Shown here: one piece after another, positions 1-11,139 of the stretch
Numbering within the stretch: position 1 is the first letter of the stretch
How the letters are laid out: each line of letters opens with the position of its first letter
Assembly: GCA_965153355.1 (NCBI GenBank)
Contig: OZ231128.1
Coordinates: forward strand, 16,120,001-16,184,000
Direction: 5' to 3'
Origin: Flaccisagitta enflata
Lineage: Eukaryota; Chaetognatha; Sagittoidea; Aphragmophora
Length of the DNA stretch: 64,000 nucleotides
Program-made: the position numbers and the translations under genes
Notes under the pieces: generated by a model
Seen by the model: the letters and a program-made list of their open reading frames with translations, nothing else
The model's database searches: none
What the model was told of the DNA's origin: nothing

Positions 1-108
1 CGACAGCAAGGCAGACGAAGTCAGTTGACGAGAATGTCCAGTAAAGAGAATAATGAAGCTCCTCCACCAACAGCTTCCGTTTCTTCCTTCCAAAGATACG
101 GGTTTTAG
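1..108 (+). CDS. 3' terminal coding exon of an unidentified gene (partial, cut by window edge)
   Basis: The frame is open from base 1 and closes with TAG at 106-108, giving about 35 residues ending SVSSFQRYGF. The stretch is rich in Ser, Pro, Asn and Arg and is far less AT-rich than the DNA after it, which drops to AT-rich non-coding sequence right after the stop. That contrast is the main evidence that it is coding. No domain is visible and I do not recognise the protein. The upstream part lies outside the window, so the splice acceptor cannot be judged. Confidence 0.4.
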   Translation, partial: RQQGRRSQLTRMSSKENNEAPPPTASVSSFQRYGF

Positions 109-1443
109 CGCTAACATTGATAAAATCATACACTCTTCAAAAACGAACCCCAGAGTAACGGAAATTAGTACAGGGTGTTTCACTTCAAATGAAATATAAG
201 AAAACGATGTCATTCTGCTTCTAAAGATCAAAAAAAAAAAACAATTCTTTTTTATGTAAAAAATTCATTGGTCTAGATTAGATAGTATGACCATGACAGT
301 GATTTGAAATGAATTGAATATTAACAGCCAATGTTTTTTATTTGAAATGTTTTTCTTTAAATTGTTCTCAATTCTAAACGGCATGACCTACAGATCCCAG
401 ATTGATCTCAATTTAAATACATTTTTTTGTTAAATTGTTTTTATTTCAAAGCATATTCAATGGCTAATGTCAGATTAGATTAAAAAAAGAATCATTTTAA
501 TATCTTTCATTTACCGTCAATGTTGCATCAATGGTAGTATTTCAAAGAAAAAATTTGTTTGAAAAACAAAGACTCTTGAGCTACATGTGTAATTACTTGT
601 TTTACTTCAAACTGATGCTGAGGGCAAACTATTTATCTTAAGCTTATGAAATTTGAACACATAATGTCAAACATAGTCCTTTGAGATACAAGTTATTCCT
701 GGTCACTGAGATATTGCACATAAAATAAGATCTTAGTGGGTTGATCACCAGGTAGATATTCATCGGTAACAAACCAGATTTATTGGTTCCTTGACATCCA
801 TTTTTACGGGCATCAACTGAATTGGCTGTTTTCAGTGTTTTGTTCAAGTTCCTTATAAACACAATGACACGACTCAATCCCCAGCTAGCTTTGATTTGCA
901 TTTAACAATTCACATCAGTTCTTCCTACTCTTTATGCAACTTCAATTTATATTTCCACCTCAATTTTATGTCCGTCCCGGGGAGTGTTTTGTGAGTTATT
1001 TTGCAATGTTATTCCTGAGTGTTTGTATCTATAGTTGTATACTTACTAAAATCATCCAGCCTTGCATGATCCATACCCCATTTATGTCAAAGGTCAGTGC
1101 ATGATAGAGACGGTGTGAAACACTGTTAGCTATGTTGGGCGAAACTAACAGTGCTTTTTTCATATTCCAAAATTTTACTTTGTGTGTCTAAATGTGCAGT
1201 TCCTCTCCTATATTGACAACATTGAAATGAGACACAGGCGCAATTTTTATATCGTTGATCACCATGCTGTGAATTTTTTGTTCAGATCTCACCAACAAGA
1301 TTTAAAGTGATAGCTGTTTACATTTTTATTGTTTTTGTGAATTGTTCGTTAATACAAAGTACAACAGTACAACAGACAAACTTTTATCATAATGTAATGA
1401 TATGGTATATAAAAGTATGAATAGATAGGTAGATAGATAGATA
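109..1443. other. AT-rich non-coding stretch
   Basis: No ORF here has coding character, and I see no tandem array except short GATA repeats at 1421-1443. It probably holds the 3' UTR of the gene ending at 108 plus intergenic DNA. Confidence 0.5.
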
Positions 1444-2068
1444 ACGGGTGGTCAAAAAAAAGTGGTTTTTTTTACTTATATCTTTTATAAAAAAAATGTT
1501 TATGAAAAAAATTCTTTTTTTGCTAAAAAGATATGGTGCAGGAGAATTTTTTTCATTATTGTAATTTCTGTATATTTGATTGTACAATTGACTCAATTTA
1601 ATTTTGGACCGCTTTTATTTTTTGAAAAATTACTTTGTATAAAAACTAAAGTTTTCTTATAGATTCACTATTTATAGTTAAAGATGACTCAAAACGTTGA
1701 AAAAAATCCTAGAAAAATTTTAAAAATACATGCATTCAACAAAACAAAAGATACTTCATTAAAACATTCTTTTGTTTTCTTTTCAAATATCTTTAACCAA
1801 AGCTTGGAGACTTACAATTAATTGTGTTTATATCAGACATGACTTAGTTAAGGCATGTGTTTTTTCAAATTAGCTGATATTTATGTTATTAGTGATCTAT
1901 GCAAACATTTTACTTTTTCATACTTATATAGTTATTTGTTTGAAAAAATCAAAAAAGTTTATTTTTTTTGTACACTATACTTCATTTTACAAATATTGAA
2001 TTATAAAAAAAATTCAAAACCTATTGGAGAAAATTCTAGCTTGGTCACTTTTTTTTTTGACCACCCGG
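1444..2068. mobile_element. Mariner-like MITE with TA target duplication
   Basis: The ends are ACGGGTGGTCAAAAA and its near-reverse TTTTTGACCACCCGG, each flanked by TA. The 625 bp interior is extremely AT-rich with no transposase. GATA repeats flank both sides. Related ends occur at about 6407 (a lone left end) and at 20313-20504. TA duplications with short inverted repeats are typical of Tc1/mariner non-autonomous elements. Confidence 0.6.
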
Positions 2069-2432
2069 TAGCTAGATAGATAGATTGATAGATAGATAGA
2101 TAAAAGACGATCCGTGTCAAGGATTGATTACAATTACTTGATTGCAATTCACCATCTAATGCATCTGGGTAAACACCCTGTATGTTTTGTTTTTTTTTTG
2201 CATTTTTACTTGCTCAACAAATTGTATCACTAAAGCTGTGATCTAGGTGGAGAAACTTTTTTGTCTGTATCAACAACCTGCCATCAAAATCAATTTTATG
2301 AGAGGTTCCTTGATATAATTTCATTCTACATAGGACACATAGCATAGAGGGCTTTTTCCCAGATGCTTTACACAGTTCCATCCAATCCAATCTCTATGCG
2401 TGTTCATAAAAGCGATTTTCTTCCCATTAAGA

Positions 2433-2480
2433 TTAGTAGATAGAGATTGAGCTTCGTCGACTTACATCTTGATGGTTTCC
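2433..2480 (-). CDS. Coiled-coil gene, possible terminal exon
   Basis: A good acceptor (CATTTTACAG) is followed by an open frame GNHQDVSRRSSISIY and then TAA. A GTAAGT sits 15 bases in, so a 15-base internal exon is an alternative. Weakly supported. Confidence 0.3.
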   Translation of the reverse strand, partial: GNHQDVSRRSSISIY

Positions 2481-5400
2481 CTGTAAAATGGTAGCATGGG
2501 AAAGTGGAACAGAGACAGAGTGGAAGTTAGTTTGCCTCAAGATTAGCTTTTTCATCTTCATAAAAAACAAACTTGAAAGAAACTCAGATCCTGCCTCAGC
2601 ATGGAGAGTAGACCGCTTTAAAAAAACAAACCAGCCAATCACAACCGTGAACAAGTTTGACTGATAATTTCAAATCACCATGAGAGCCTGTGTTTTATGC
2701 ATTTTGTTGTCGTGCAAGATTCTTCCTCTCTCGTAAGCATCATTGAGCATTTGTTTCAAAAGCGAAAGATGATTTTGGTTGGAATTTCTTTTTGCTTCCA
2801 CGTCGATCATTTTGCGGCGCTGTTGCTCGAATTCTTTCGCGAAAAAAAAAGACAATAAAACATACCAAATGAAATGGTAGCTAGTGGTAGTAGCAAAGTA
2901 CACTTTTTTTCATAAAAAAAACTATTCAAAACGTCCCGATTTTAGGATTTGAATGTTGTAATCAATTTACTAGTAGCTATCTCTTCAAAAAAAAATGACG
3001 TTCTTGTTAGTCACTCCAATTTAGAAATGATGAAAACATATTGAATATATCAAATATATTAGATATACCAGTAATGGCGGCTGTCGCCGTGAGGAAAAAA
3101 GTCGTAAGCATTGGACACTTTTCACCAAGATTCTATCCGCAGTCCTTGTAGTTTTTTTTATTTGCTAGATCAAATCAACAGCAATTGTATGTATTGATTG
3201 CAATGAAAATCAGAGAAAAATAGAACTGATGAGCTAGAAAATCAATCAACCAGATATCTTGCCATACTCACTGAAATGCTTTCTTGTATTTGCATGCTCA
3301 ATTAAAACATTTATCCTATTAAAAATCAGAAAAAAAGACTAAGTTAAATGAGCTAAATGAGCTAAATGAGCTAAATGAGCTAGAATACTTTAAAACACGC
3401 TCTCAGATGAGCAGCTCTGCTCACTGACATGCTTTCTTATAGCTGCTTGCATAAACATGTGTTTGTTGCATTTAAAATCAGAAAAATAAGATTGAACTAA
3501 AGGAGCTAAATGAGCTAAGATGCTCCAAAACACCTTCACAAATGAGCAGTTATGCTTATATAGATGTTTTCTTGTATTTGTAAGCTCGAAGAAACTTAAA
3601 TACACTCTTTTATTGATCCTACTTAAAATCATAAAAAATATAAAAAAATTCAATTTGAATTTTTCGTAAATAGGTATTTAAAAATTCATAGCGCAAAAAA
3701 TATTTGCCGTAGAGTATTCTGCTTAGCGCCAAATGAAAGATAATTATCAAATTCACTTACCCTATCAATTTCATTGGAGGGCTCATTTGGTCGATCGAGA
3801 CAATCAACTTTCTCATAAGAAAATGAAAACCCTGTTTCTCTCGAATATGTCAAAAAGTCGAATACTGACTTCGACTTTTTTCCTAATCAAATACAAATGA
3901 AAATGAAAAAAAACAAGGCTGGATACACGGCTACCCCAGTCGCGTGCAGTTGGGCACGGGCTATATTTGAGGTCACTACATCATTTGGGCAGGAACAGTG
4001 AGGCCAAAGACCGCAAAAACCAAAAAAAAGTAAAGTGTGACAGACCGACGGACCAACGGACAAACGGACCGACCAAGCGGGGTGTAGAGTCGCGTAGCTC
4101 GCGATAAAATCGATAAAAATAGTTTTAGAAAATAAAAGTAAAAATATAACACTTGGCGTGTGTCTCAAAAACGATTTCACTGCCCAAGTATATGTTCATA
4201 AGATAAAACCAAAAAGTAGTTTTAAGAAAAAATGCAGGAACGTGAAAAGAGAAATCTAGAAGTAATCAAGTTTCTACACGTTTTATTGCCAATGCAATTT
4301 GCTTGAGCAATATTTATGAACTTTTACGAGTATGAAGGAACAAAGCTTTGGTCTTACTTGTTGTGGCCTCTTTTGCCTTCTTTTCCATTTCTTTCAGTTC
4401 CTTTCTCAACATTTCTCTCTCGATGTTGTTGGCAATTTCAAAGTTTTCCTCTTTGATTTCTCGTCTAATTCAGGGGACCAGAGGAAGCAGTCACAGGCAA
4501 AAAGAAAACGAAGTGAAATAAATTGAATTTGAATTGATGAGATTAGGTCATTAAAAACGTTCCTCCTGCCAGGCTACGGGTTGTCGAAATGATTTTGATG
4601 GTAATTTGACTACATGCTCTTCTCACAACTTAGGCGAGGAACACCCGCGATCAATCACATTTATAATTCAATCTAAGCCGGACACAAGACTTCTTAGTGG
4701 GCCTTAAATGAATATGGGTACAAAAAAAAAACCAACGGTAGTGACTTGTAAAAGTAAGTATAATCAATAGTTTTTAAAATTCTACCTGGAATAGGAATCA
4801 AAAATCATAAATCTTAAACATTTGTATAGAATGGATTTTTTCTTCTTTAACTCAACATCCAATCCCTACTATACAAGGACAAGTAGGCCAATAGGTGCGA
4901 CGTGTGGATCGTCGAACGAATGCGTTACCAAAAGACAGACAGACCAACTGACCGACCGACCAACCGTCCGATGGACACAGACAGTTATAGAGGTGCGTTG
5001 TCGCACCTAAAAATGCACCTATTCATAAAAAGTTAGTACCGTATGAGATTTTTAGTTGCGTGCTACGCGACACTATGACCCGCTATATCTGTCGGTCAGT
5101 CTGTCCGCGTTAGCTTTTTTTCATCGTTTTTTGTCATTTTAAGTTATTTAAAGTTATTTTAAGTCAATTTACATTTAGTCTCTCTGTCCTTTTGTCTCTT
5201 AGTCTTTTAGTCTTATGGTCCTAACAACCGCACGCGACTGTAAGGTGTTGGCCTTGTTTCATATCCATATCCATTCATTTGGGGTCAACTGTGATTTGTT
5301 TTTCGTGTGATGATGGGCAGGGGCAGTGGAAAACGAAGGAATGCCGAAGAGACAGTGATTTAAAGATTGACATACAGTTTGACAGACCATTCAGAGGCAT

Positions 5401-5568
5401 ACAACCTAAAACAACGAACCTGAAAGCTGTGTGTGATGCTTCGATTCTGGCAAGTTTTTCTTCCAGTCTTTCAATGTCTTCCTTCAAGTTTTCATTTTCC
5501 CGATGGGTGGAGCTGACTTCTCGCTTCATCAAAGTGATTTTCGTCAAAAGATCTGCTCGTGTTGACAT
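2433..5568 (-). CDS. Small coiled-coil protein gene, four coding exons (last exon uncertain)
   Basis: Coding exons in transcript order are 5568-5420, 4464-4358, 2833-2679 and probably 2480-2433. The splice phases 2, 1 and 0 join without a frame break, giving about 152 residues. The start is ATG at 5568 (MSTRADLLTKITL) with A at -3. The protein is almost entirely charged and helical: heptad-rich segments NLKEDIERLEEKLARIEA, KELKEMEKKAKEATT and FEQQRRKMIDVEAKR. No enzyme motif, signal peptide or membrane segment is visible. I do not recognise the family; an axonemal or cytoskeletal coiled-coil protein is possible but is a guess. The third exon could instead read through its donor to TGA (ending QALMVI), so the C terminus is uncertain. 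A hairpin repeat (Y family) sits directly upstream of the first exon. Confidence 0.65.
2679..2833 (-). CDS. Coiled-coil gene, coding exon 3
   Basis: Acceptor GAAAG|AA restores a Lys codon. The exon encodes FEQQRRKMIDVEAKRNSNQN and continues to HDNKMHKTQALM. The proposed donor is ATG|GTGATT. If it is not used, the frame ends two codons later at TGA. Confidence 0.6.
3220..3650. repeat. Three tandem imperfect copies of a roughly 150 bp unit
   Basis: The units share ATGAGCTA, GCTTTCTTGTATTTG and AAAATCAGAAAAA. The junction between the first two is expanded into ATGAGCTAA repeats at 3345-3382. The array lies in the intron between exons 2 and 3 of the coiled-coil gene. Confidence 0.6.
3912..4106 (-). 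mobile_element. Hairpin-ended dispersed repeat (Y family)
   Basis: One end is AACAAGGCTGGATACACGGC followed by CAGTCGCGTGC and GGGCACGGGC. A GACC/GGAC tetranucleotide tract follows, and the other end is AGTCGCGTAGCTCGCGA. Full family description is under the 10277-10430 copy. Confidence 0.6.
4358..4464 (-). CDS. Coiled-coil gene, coding exon 2
   Basis: Acceptor AATTAG|A restores the split Arg codon. The exon encodes REIKEENFEIANNIERE and continues to KKAKEATT. The donor A|GTAAGA is close to consensus. Phase matches on both sides support it. Confidence 0.65.
4873..5013 (-). mobile_element. Y-family repeat, AGGTGCGAC subfamily
   Basis: It begins ACAAGGACAAGTAGGCC, with internal AGGTGCGACGTG and a GACC tract, and ends in the palindrome AGGTGCG..CGCACCT. 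Its closest relative in the window is the copy at 40515-40645 in opposite orientation. Confidence 0.6.
5049..5258 (+). mobile_element. Y-family repeat
   Basis: Starts TTTTTAGTTGCGTGCTACGCGAC and ends CGCACGCGACTG...GTTGGCCTTGTT. The interior is degraded to TTTTA and TTAGTC-type repeats. Confidence 0.5.
5420..5568 (-). CDS. Coiled-coil gene, coding exon 1
   Basis: The exon encodes MSTRADLLTKITLMKREVSS and continues to EASHTAF. The donor is TTTCAG|GTTCGT and the exon ends with two bases of an Arg codon. The frame is also open upstream of the ATG, but that sequence is the Y-family repeat at 5620-5818, so the ATG at 5568 is preferred. Confidence 0.65.
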
Positions 5569-5619
5569 CTTTCCAGTTAATGATATCACTGGATCTAGTC
5601 TGCAGCGGCGAAAGGATGA

Positions 5620-5818
5620 AACAAGGCCATATACACGGCTATCCCAGTCGCATGCGGGTGGGCAGGGGCCATAATTGAGGTCAGTGGAGCATTTGGGCAG
5701 GAGCAGTATGGCCAAAAACCCTTTTGTCTAATCCGTCCATCGGTTGGTAAGACTTTACCCGCGCCCCTCATCACCCGCACGCGACTTGGATAGACGTGTA
5801 CCCTGTCATGTCTTGTTC
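5620..5818. mobile_element. Y-family fold-back copy upstream of the coiled-coil gene
   Basis: Both ends carry the same AACAAGG-type terminus in opposite orientation: ACAAGGCCATATACACGGC at the left and GACGTGTACCCTGTCATG at the right. The interiors are also inverted (CAGTCGCATGCGGGTGGGCA and CACCCGCACGCGACTTGG). It lies about 50 bp upstream of the ATG at 5568 and may contribute 5' UTR. Confidence 0.5.
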
Positions 5819-5821
5819 ATT

Positions 5822-5965
5822 ATGAACACGTGGACATTAGACAATGAAGATAAATCTACTTTACTTCGGATATTAGGTGACCGCTTGCTTTTAACTATTT
5901 TCTATACAGTTACAAAGCCATTGGCTTCAGTCATTAAAGATAATTCGAAATCAAAGAAAAAATAA
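5822..5965 (+). other. Short ORF of unknown status
   Basis: The ORF has 47 codons (MNTWTLDNEDKSTLLRILGD to SKSKKK) and starts right after a Y-family end. Composition is protein-like, but there is no homology I recognise and no splice context. It could be a remnant of a mobile element gene or chance. Confidence 0.15.
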
Positions 5966-6910
5966 TTCACCTCAAGAAATTAAGGAGGATTTCTTGTAGT
6001 GAAAGTTGAGATTGGCGATTCGGAGAAAAGGTAAGCCCACGCACCCATTGCTGCCTTTAAATACTTGTCAGTTCTCCTTGGGGGAAAGGTAACACCTCCA
6101 CTATATTGGTTATTGCACCCCCCGCACTCCTCTCGACTCCACGCTCGTTAACTTTCCAGCACAGTTGTCTGAAATTGAAGAAAAAAATTACACAACGTTA
6201 GTTCATGAAGCACCAGTAAAGAAATTGTTGTAACAATTATTCCAGGTATATCCATGAAGCATTATCGGTGTTTTATCAAATCCTCATATGTTTCCTGCTA
6301 TTACTGGCATTCCTGCCAATCATGCTATTTTTCGTTTAGAATATTATGCCAAACCCAAAAATGTGCTTTCATTGGATATTTGATATCCAGATAGATAGCT
6401 AAGTAACGGGTGGACTTTAAAAAAGTAGCTCTTGATCTGGACAACATGAGAATTTTTTTTTTCTTCTGCACTGTCTCTGGTTGTTTGAAGAATGCAAAAA
6501 AATTGCAAAACGAATTATTTTTCACTGCTTTCACCATGTTTTGATGTAAATAAACAAAAAAAAGTGTCAAAATCCGGGGGAAATGACAACAAAGGATAAA
6601 TCATTCAAAAAATGTTTTCTTCTTTGTTTTCAAATGAGTCTAGGGCAAATGGACCCTGCCGATTCCAATGGGACAAATTTCGCGGCTCTAAGTGCTTTGG
6701 TTTGGCTGTAATAAACAAAAACAAAAACAACGACGTTCTCTTCTTTTCTCATTTTTAAATTTTTTTTTTGACACCAGTGGGCCATTACTGGTTGTGTATC
6801 ACCTTCTCTCTCTCCTATCAGTCTAAAATAAAAACAAAAGACAAGTCTGAGGCGCAGGTTCTGGATCAAAAGATGCCCTTGAGCAAAAATTGCGTCTTTT
6901 AAATGCGCGG
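5966..6910. other. Non-coding stretch with a lone MITE end
   Basis: At about 6407 there is TAACGGGTGGAC, matching the left end of the mariner-like MITE at 1444, without a matching right end. I see nothing else I can assign. Confidence 0.4.
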
Positions 6911-6917
6911 CTTGGCA

Positions 6918-6990
6918 GGATGGCTCTCTGGTCCAGTGGTAAGCATGTTTGACTTAAATTATCATGGTCATAAGTTCAAGTCCCAGCAAA
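6918..6990 (+). repeat. tRNA-like sequence, probably a SINE head
   Basis: A box-like TGGTCCAGTGGTAAGC and B box-like AAGTTCAAGTCCC are about 40 bases apart, the spacing of a Pol III internal promoter. The arms do not pair well enough to call a functional tRNA. Confidence 0.35.
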
Positions 6991-7239
6991 TCAAGGTATT
7001 TTTTAATTGCAGCCTTCTTGGTTGTGAGACTGCTCGAAATTATGGTAGGCTTTTGCAACTTTGTTAAAATTGGTAAAATTAAGCAAGTTTCACATCACAT
7101 TATCATGAGAACAGGCAAGTGTATACCAGGAACTTTTTTTTCTAACATGCTTAACCTTTCCCCACAGTTGAGATGCTTCTCAAATAAACATGTCATAAAC
7201 AATCAATAGAGTTAAAGAAAATTGTTTCAAGAAACTGGC

Positions 7240-7720
7240 ATGAGCATTTTTTGATAACTAATTAAACCCCTTGATGTTAAATCTAAGGTCAATCTTAAAA
7301 ATGATATGCACTACCATGTTATAAAATCAGTCATTTTGTTAATAAGATTCAACACTGTCAACATTCAATGCCAATTTGACACGACTTCAAATAAACTACC
7401 AGTGAAGCAAAAATGAGACATCCACGTCATTGCAGGTAATAAAACATGCTACAACATGCAAATCAATTTGTTCTTGTTGTTGTAAAGTCCAAGTGTAGCC
7501 AAGGCAATCTGATAATCTTATTAGCATATTGTTGCTTTGAGATAACCATAGAAATAAGCTTCCACACACCCATCAAACAAACTCAGTGATTCATTCCTAC
7601 TCAAACTGACTACAATTAGTTTTTTCAGCAACTATGTCTACTGATATTTGAACTGGCAAATGACCTATTATGTAGTTTGCCTACAATTTCAGTGGCATGG
7701 ATTTTGCTTCTATCAAAAAA
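7240..7720 (+). repeat. Copy 1 of a roughly 470 bp direct repeat
   Basis: It shares long blocks with 8085-8545 in the same order: AATCAGTCATTTTGT, ATTGCAGGTAATAAA, ATGCAAATCAA, TTAGCATATTGTTGCTTT, AAGCTTCCACACACC and TTTCAGTGGCAT. There is no coding frame. Confidence 0.65.
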
Positions 7721-7914
7721 ACTTTACCCTCAGAAATCCATTGAAGTTGTCAGTCAATATCAGCAAGAAATGGACTCTGAATTAATTTATTCTTTCTTTG
7801 CAGTCATTTGGGTTTTTATCTTGAAAGACTTAGCTTGTTGATTGCATATGGAGTCGTTCTTTTTTAGGTTGTGGGAAATTGCAAAAGCGTTTATAACTAG
7901 GATAGATCCACATT

Positions 7915-8055
7915 TGGGTGGGCAGAGGCAGTGAAGAAAAAAGCTTTCCCAAGAATTTGGGCAGGTACAATAATATAATAACTACCAAAACCACAAAAAA
8001 AAACTATCACAGACTTCTAGACGAAACAACCAACCAACGTAGCAAGTTGGGACAT
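7915..8055 (-). repeat. Degraded Y-family copy between the direct repeats
   Basis: Retains TTGGGTGGGCAGAGGCAGTG, TTTGGGCAGGTACA and an ACGAAACAACCAACCAACG tract. The ends are eroded. Confidence 0.35.
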
Positions 8056-8084
8056 GATAGCACTTGGCTTTTTGATAAATAGTA

Positions 8085-8545
8085 AAAACCCTTGATGATA
8101 GATCCAAGCTCAATCTTGAAAGTGATAAGCACTACCATTGGACAAAATCAGTCATTTTGTAAATGAGATTCTATATTGCCAACATTCAATGTCATTTCAT
8201 CATGATTTTATAAAAAAATTACTAGTGAAACAAGAATGAAACTTTCATTTCATTACAGGTAATAAAGCATGCTACAATATGCAAATCAAATTGAGCAGCT
8301 TCTCCTTCTCAATATAGTAAGGGCTTTTTGATAATCTCATTAGCATATTGTTGCTTTAAGATAACCATAGAAAAAAGCTTCCACACACCTGTCTAACTAA
8401 AGCAGATATTTATCCTCATTCAAACTAACAAGAGTTACTTTTTTTAGCAAATCAGTTCACTGATATTTGTAACAGCAAAAGATCTATTTTTAAGTTTACC
8501 TACACTTTCAGTGGCATCGATAATGCTTCTTAGAAAATAATCAAT
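8085..8545 (+). repeat. Copy 2 of the roughly 470 bp direct repeat
   Basis: See 7240-7720. The copies are estimated at about 80 percent identity by eye and both contain the octamer ATGCAAAT. Confidence 0.65.
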
Positions 8546-9710
8546 TACTCAAAAATTAGAGATTGCCAGTAGAATGTCGTCAATTATATGAAATAGACTC
8601 TGAACAAAGTTTCTGTTCATGTTCCAAATTGTTTTGTGGTTGTATCTTGATTTGAATCTGCACTTTGGTTCTCATCTTTCTTTTTTTATCCAAATGCAGG
8701 AAATTGCGCATCAGTCCTCTCAACCTCCTTAAATATTTTGGTGCATTTACATAAGTATATCATCACAAAATCTTTTCATCTTGAGTGACTTACTTTAATG
8801 AGACAGGGACCAATGACTAATATGATATCCCTTGTTGCATTTTTTTCGTAACCCTTTCAAACTTATAAAATTTTGTCTAAAGATGTGTTTCATTTCTTTT
8901 GGTTTCGTAAGACTTCTAGGAGCAAAGTGAATTACAATATGAAAGTAGTCCAAATATGGAATGAATCTTTGACAATGCTAAAATCACGAGATGGACCTTT
9001 GTCTTAGACTAATAGACCAATGATCTACTAAAGACTAATCAATGCCCCTGAAGAAAAATGACAATCAGGAAGTTTTTCTTAGGTCACTGTAAAGCTGCAA
9101 TGTGCAAATGAGATTGACAGTGTCCCTACTGAACCCTTGATGGTGTTTCAGTTGCATGAAAGTTTGAAACAAAAGTGGAAGACAGATGGACAGTTCTCCA
9201 TTTGTTAATTAATCAAAAGCCTACCCAATTGCTCTGGACTCAAGGGGCAAGGGGTATGAAAGACATTGAATGACTTCAATGGAAAGTCATAGCTATTGTA
9301 TTATCTTTTTGTACTTGACATACATTCATTTGAGGGATCTTTTAGGTCTTTCTAAGACTGTAAGGAGCAAAATGAATTGATATATGATAGTGGTCAAATT
9401 ATAGATTGGCTCTGAGTCATTGCAGCTATCAAGGAATGGACTTGACTGTTAGACTGATGGACTAATGTTCTACAAAATACCGATTCATGCATCTAAAAAA
9501 AATGACATACACACAATTTTTTTTTAGGTCACTATAGAGCTGCAATATGCAAATAAGATTGACAGTGTCCTTACTTAGTGTTTCATACTGATTTGGCTGC
9601 CATATTGGTAGAAAAATAGGGAGGGAAAAAAGTGGATAGTTCTCTATCTCTAAATTCCCAATAGCAAGTGGCCAGATGGCTTATGTATTAGACTAAAAGA
9701 TCAATGATCA

Positions 9711-10032
9711 TTAGGGTGACTGAAAATATGGTCATATTTGAATCTGGTCTCCCTCGCGGGAGAAATGATACCATTTCCATTACAGATGATAACCCTAAAA
9801 TCTGGTGGCAATCAAATGAAGTATACTCATTTCCCCTAAAAAATGTACAGGAAGGATTTTGGCCTCTGCAGCTTCCTTTCTTTTATAATGGGAATGGGGT
9901 GGGGTTGCGGCCATGAGTAAAATTTGTCTGATCATCTCCAGATTTTAGAGTTACCATCTATGATGGAAATGGTCACATTTCCCCCGCAAGGAAGACGAGA
10001 TTCGGATTTGACCATATTTTAAGTCACCCTAA
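9711..10032. mobile_element. Fold-back MITE nested in an X repeat
   Basis: Long terminal inverted repeats of about 95 bp begin TTAGGGTGACT and end AGTCACCCTAA. They are flanked by the 6 bp duplication TGATCA at 9705-9710 and 10033-10038. Removing the element restores the X-repeat sequence CAATGATCATCTAG. The short ORF inside (GRNDTISITDDNP) is the inverted arm, not a gene. Confidence 0.8.
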
Positions 10033-10276
10033 TGATCATCTAGAGACCAATCAACGTCCTGAAAGAAAATGACATTCAGAAAGTTTTTATCAGGTCCCCA
10101 TAGAGCTGCTAAATGCAAATGAGATCGACAGTGTCCCTACCAAATCGTTTTACTGTTTCAGCTGCACAGAAGGTTAAAATAGAGGGTGGCAGACAGATGG
10201 ATGATTCATTCTTGGGAAGGAATAGTTGACATTTATTCTTTTTTTACATGTTGTTTTCTGCTTGCTATTTTTGGTT

Positions 10277-10430
10277 TTTAGTTGCGGACACGCAACTCTA
10301 TGAGAGCCTTTGTCCGTCCGTCCGTCCGTCCGTCGGTCCATTGGTGTCAACGAGTCAAAAAGTGGAAAAACGCGCATTTCCGCCCCTGCCCACCCGTCCG
10401 CAACTGATGGCCGTGTATCCGGCCTTGTTT
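10277..10430 (+). mobile_element. Y-family repeat, reference copy, nested in an X repeat
   Basis: The family structure is clearest here. A TTTTA terminus is followed by the palindrome AGTTGCGGACACGCAACT. Then come CTCTATGAGAGCC, a GTCC/GGTC tract (CCGTCCGTCCGTCC), GAAAAACGCGCATTTCCGCC and CCTGCCCACCC. A second copy of the palindrome arm (GTCCGCAACT) comes next, and the terminus is GGCCGTGTATCCGGCCTTGTT. There is no ORF and no obvious tRNA or 7SL promoter. Full copies are 120-215 bp. It sits inside an X repeat, so it is younger than that copy. It is most likely a non-autonomous transposon, but no target-site duplication is evident. Confidence 0.65.
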
Positions 10431-11139
10431 TTCTTTGTAAGACTCTAAGGAGCGAAATGAATTCATGTATGATAGTGGTCAAATTGTGGAATGGCTTTGA
10501 GGCACTGCAGATATCAAGAAATAAACTAGACTGATAGACTGATGGACTAATGATCTACAAAATACTGATTCATGCACCTTAAAGAAAATGACATTCAGCA
10601 GGTTTTGCCCAGATCACTACGGAGCTGCAATATGCAAATAAGATTGACAGTGTCCCTACTCAGTGTTGGTGGAAAACAAGTGGACGGTCTCTATCTCTTG
10701 ACTCACATTAACAACTGGCCAGACGGCTCGTCAGTCAGTGAAAAATAGTAAAAATATATATAAATATAAATGAAATTTTAATTTATGAAGTTACAGGGAC
10801 CCCTCGCCATGTTGATCTAGCTCAGAGACTGATCTTTAAAGCATTACAGTTAAAATTTCATCTTAATGTTCTCGTGTTTTTTTTTTTTTTTTATATTAGT
10901 TCATGTCCATTCGATTTGATTTGACCTTGTTAAAGTACTGGGATTTTTTAGGTGTTTGTAAGACTGTCAGATGCAAAATGAATTCATTTTCAGCACTCAT
11001 TGAATTATGGAATGGCTCTGAGGCATTGCAGATGTCAAGAAATGAACTTGATTGTTAGACTGATGGACTAATCATCTACAAAATACCAATTCATGCACCT
11101 AAAAAAACTGACATTCAGGAAGTTTGTTCTATGCTACTA

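Noticed and set aside
5275-5715. N-terminal extension of the coiled-coil ORF (MAILLLPKCS and following)
   Set aside because: That part is the Y-family repeat; the same AILLLPKCS-like sequence appears where other Y copies are translated (for example near 61100).
9704-9916. 70-codon ORF at the left arm of the 9711 element
   Set aside because: It lies in the inverted arm of a MITE and crosses its centre.
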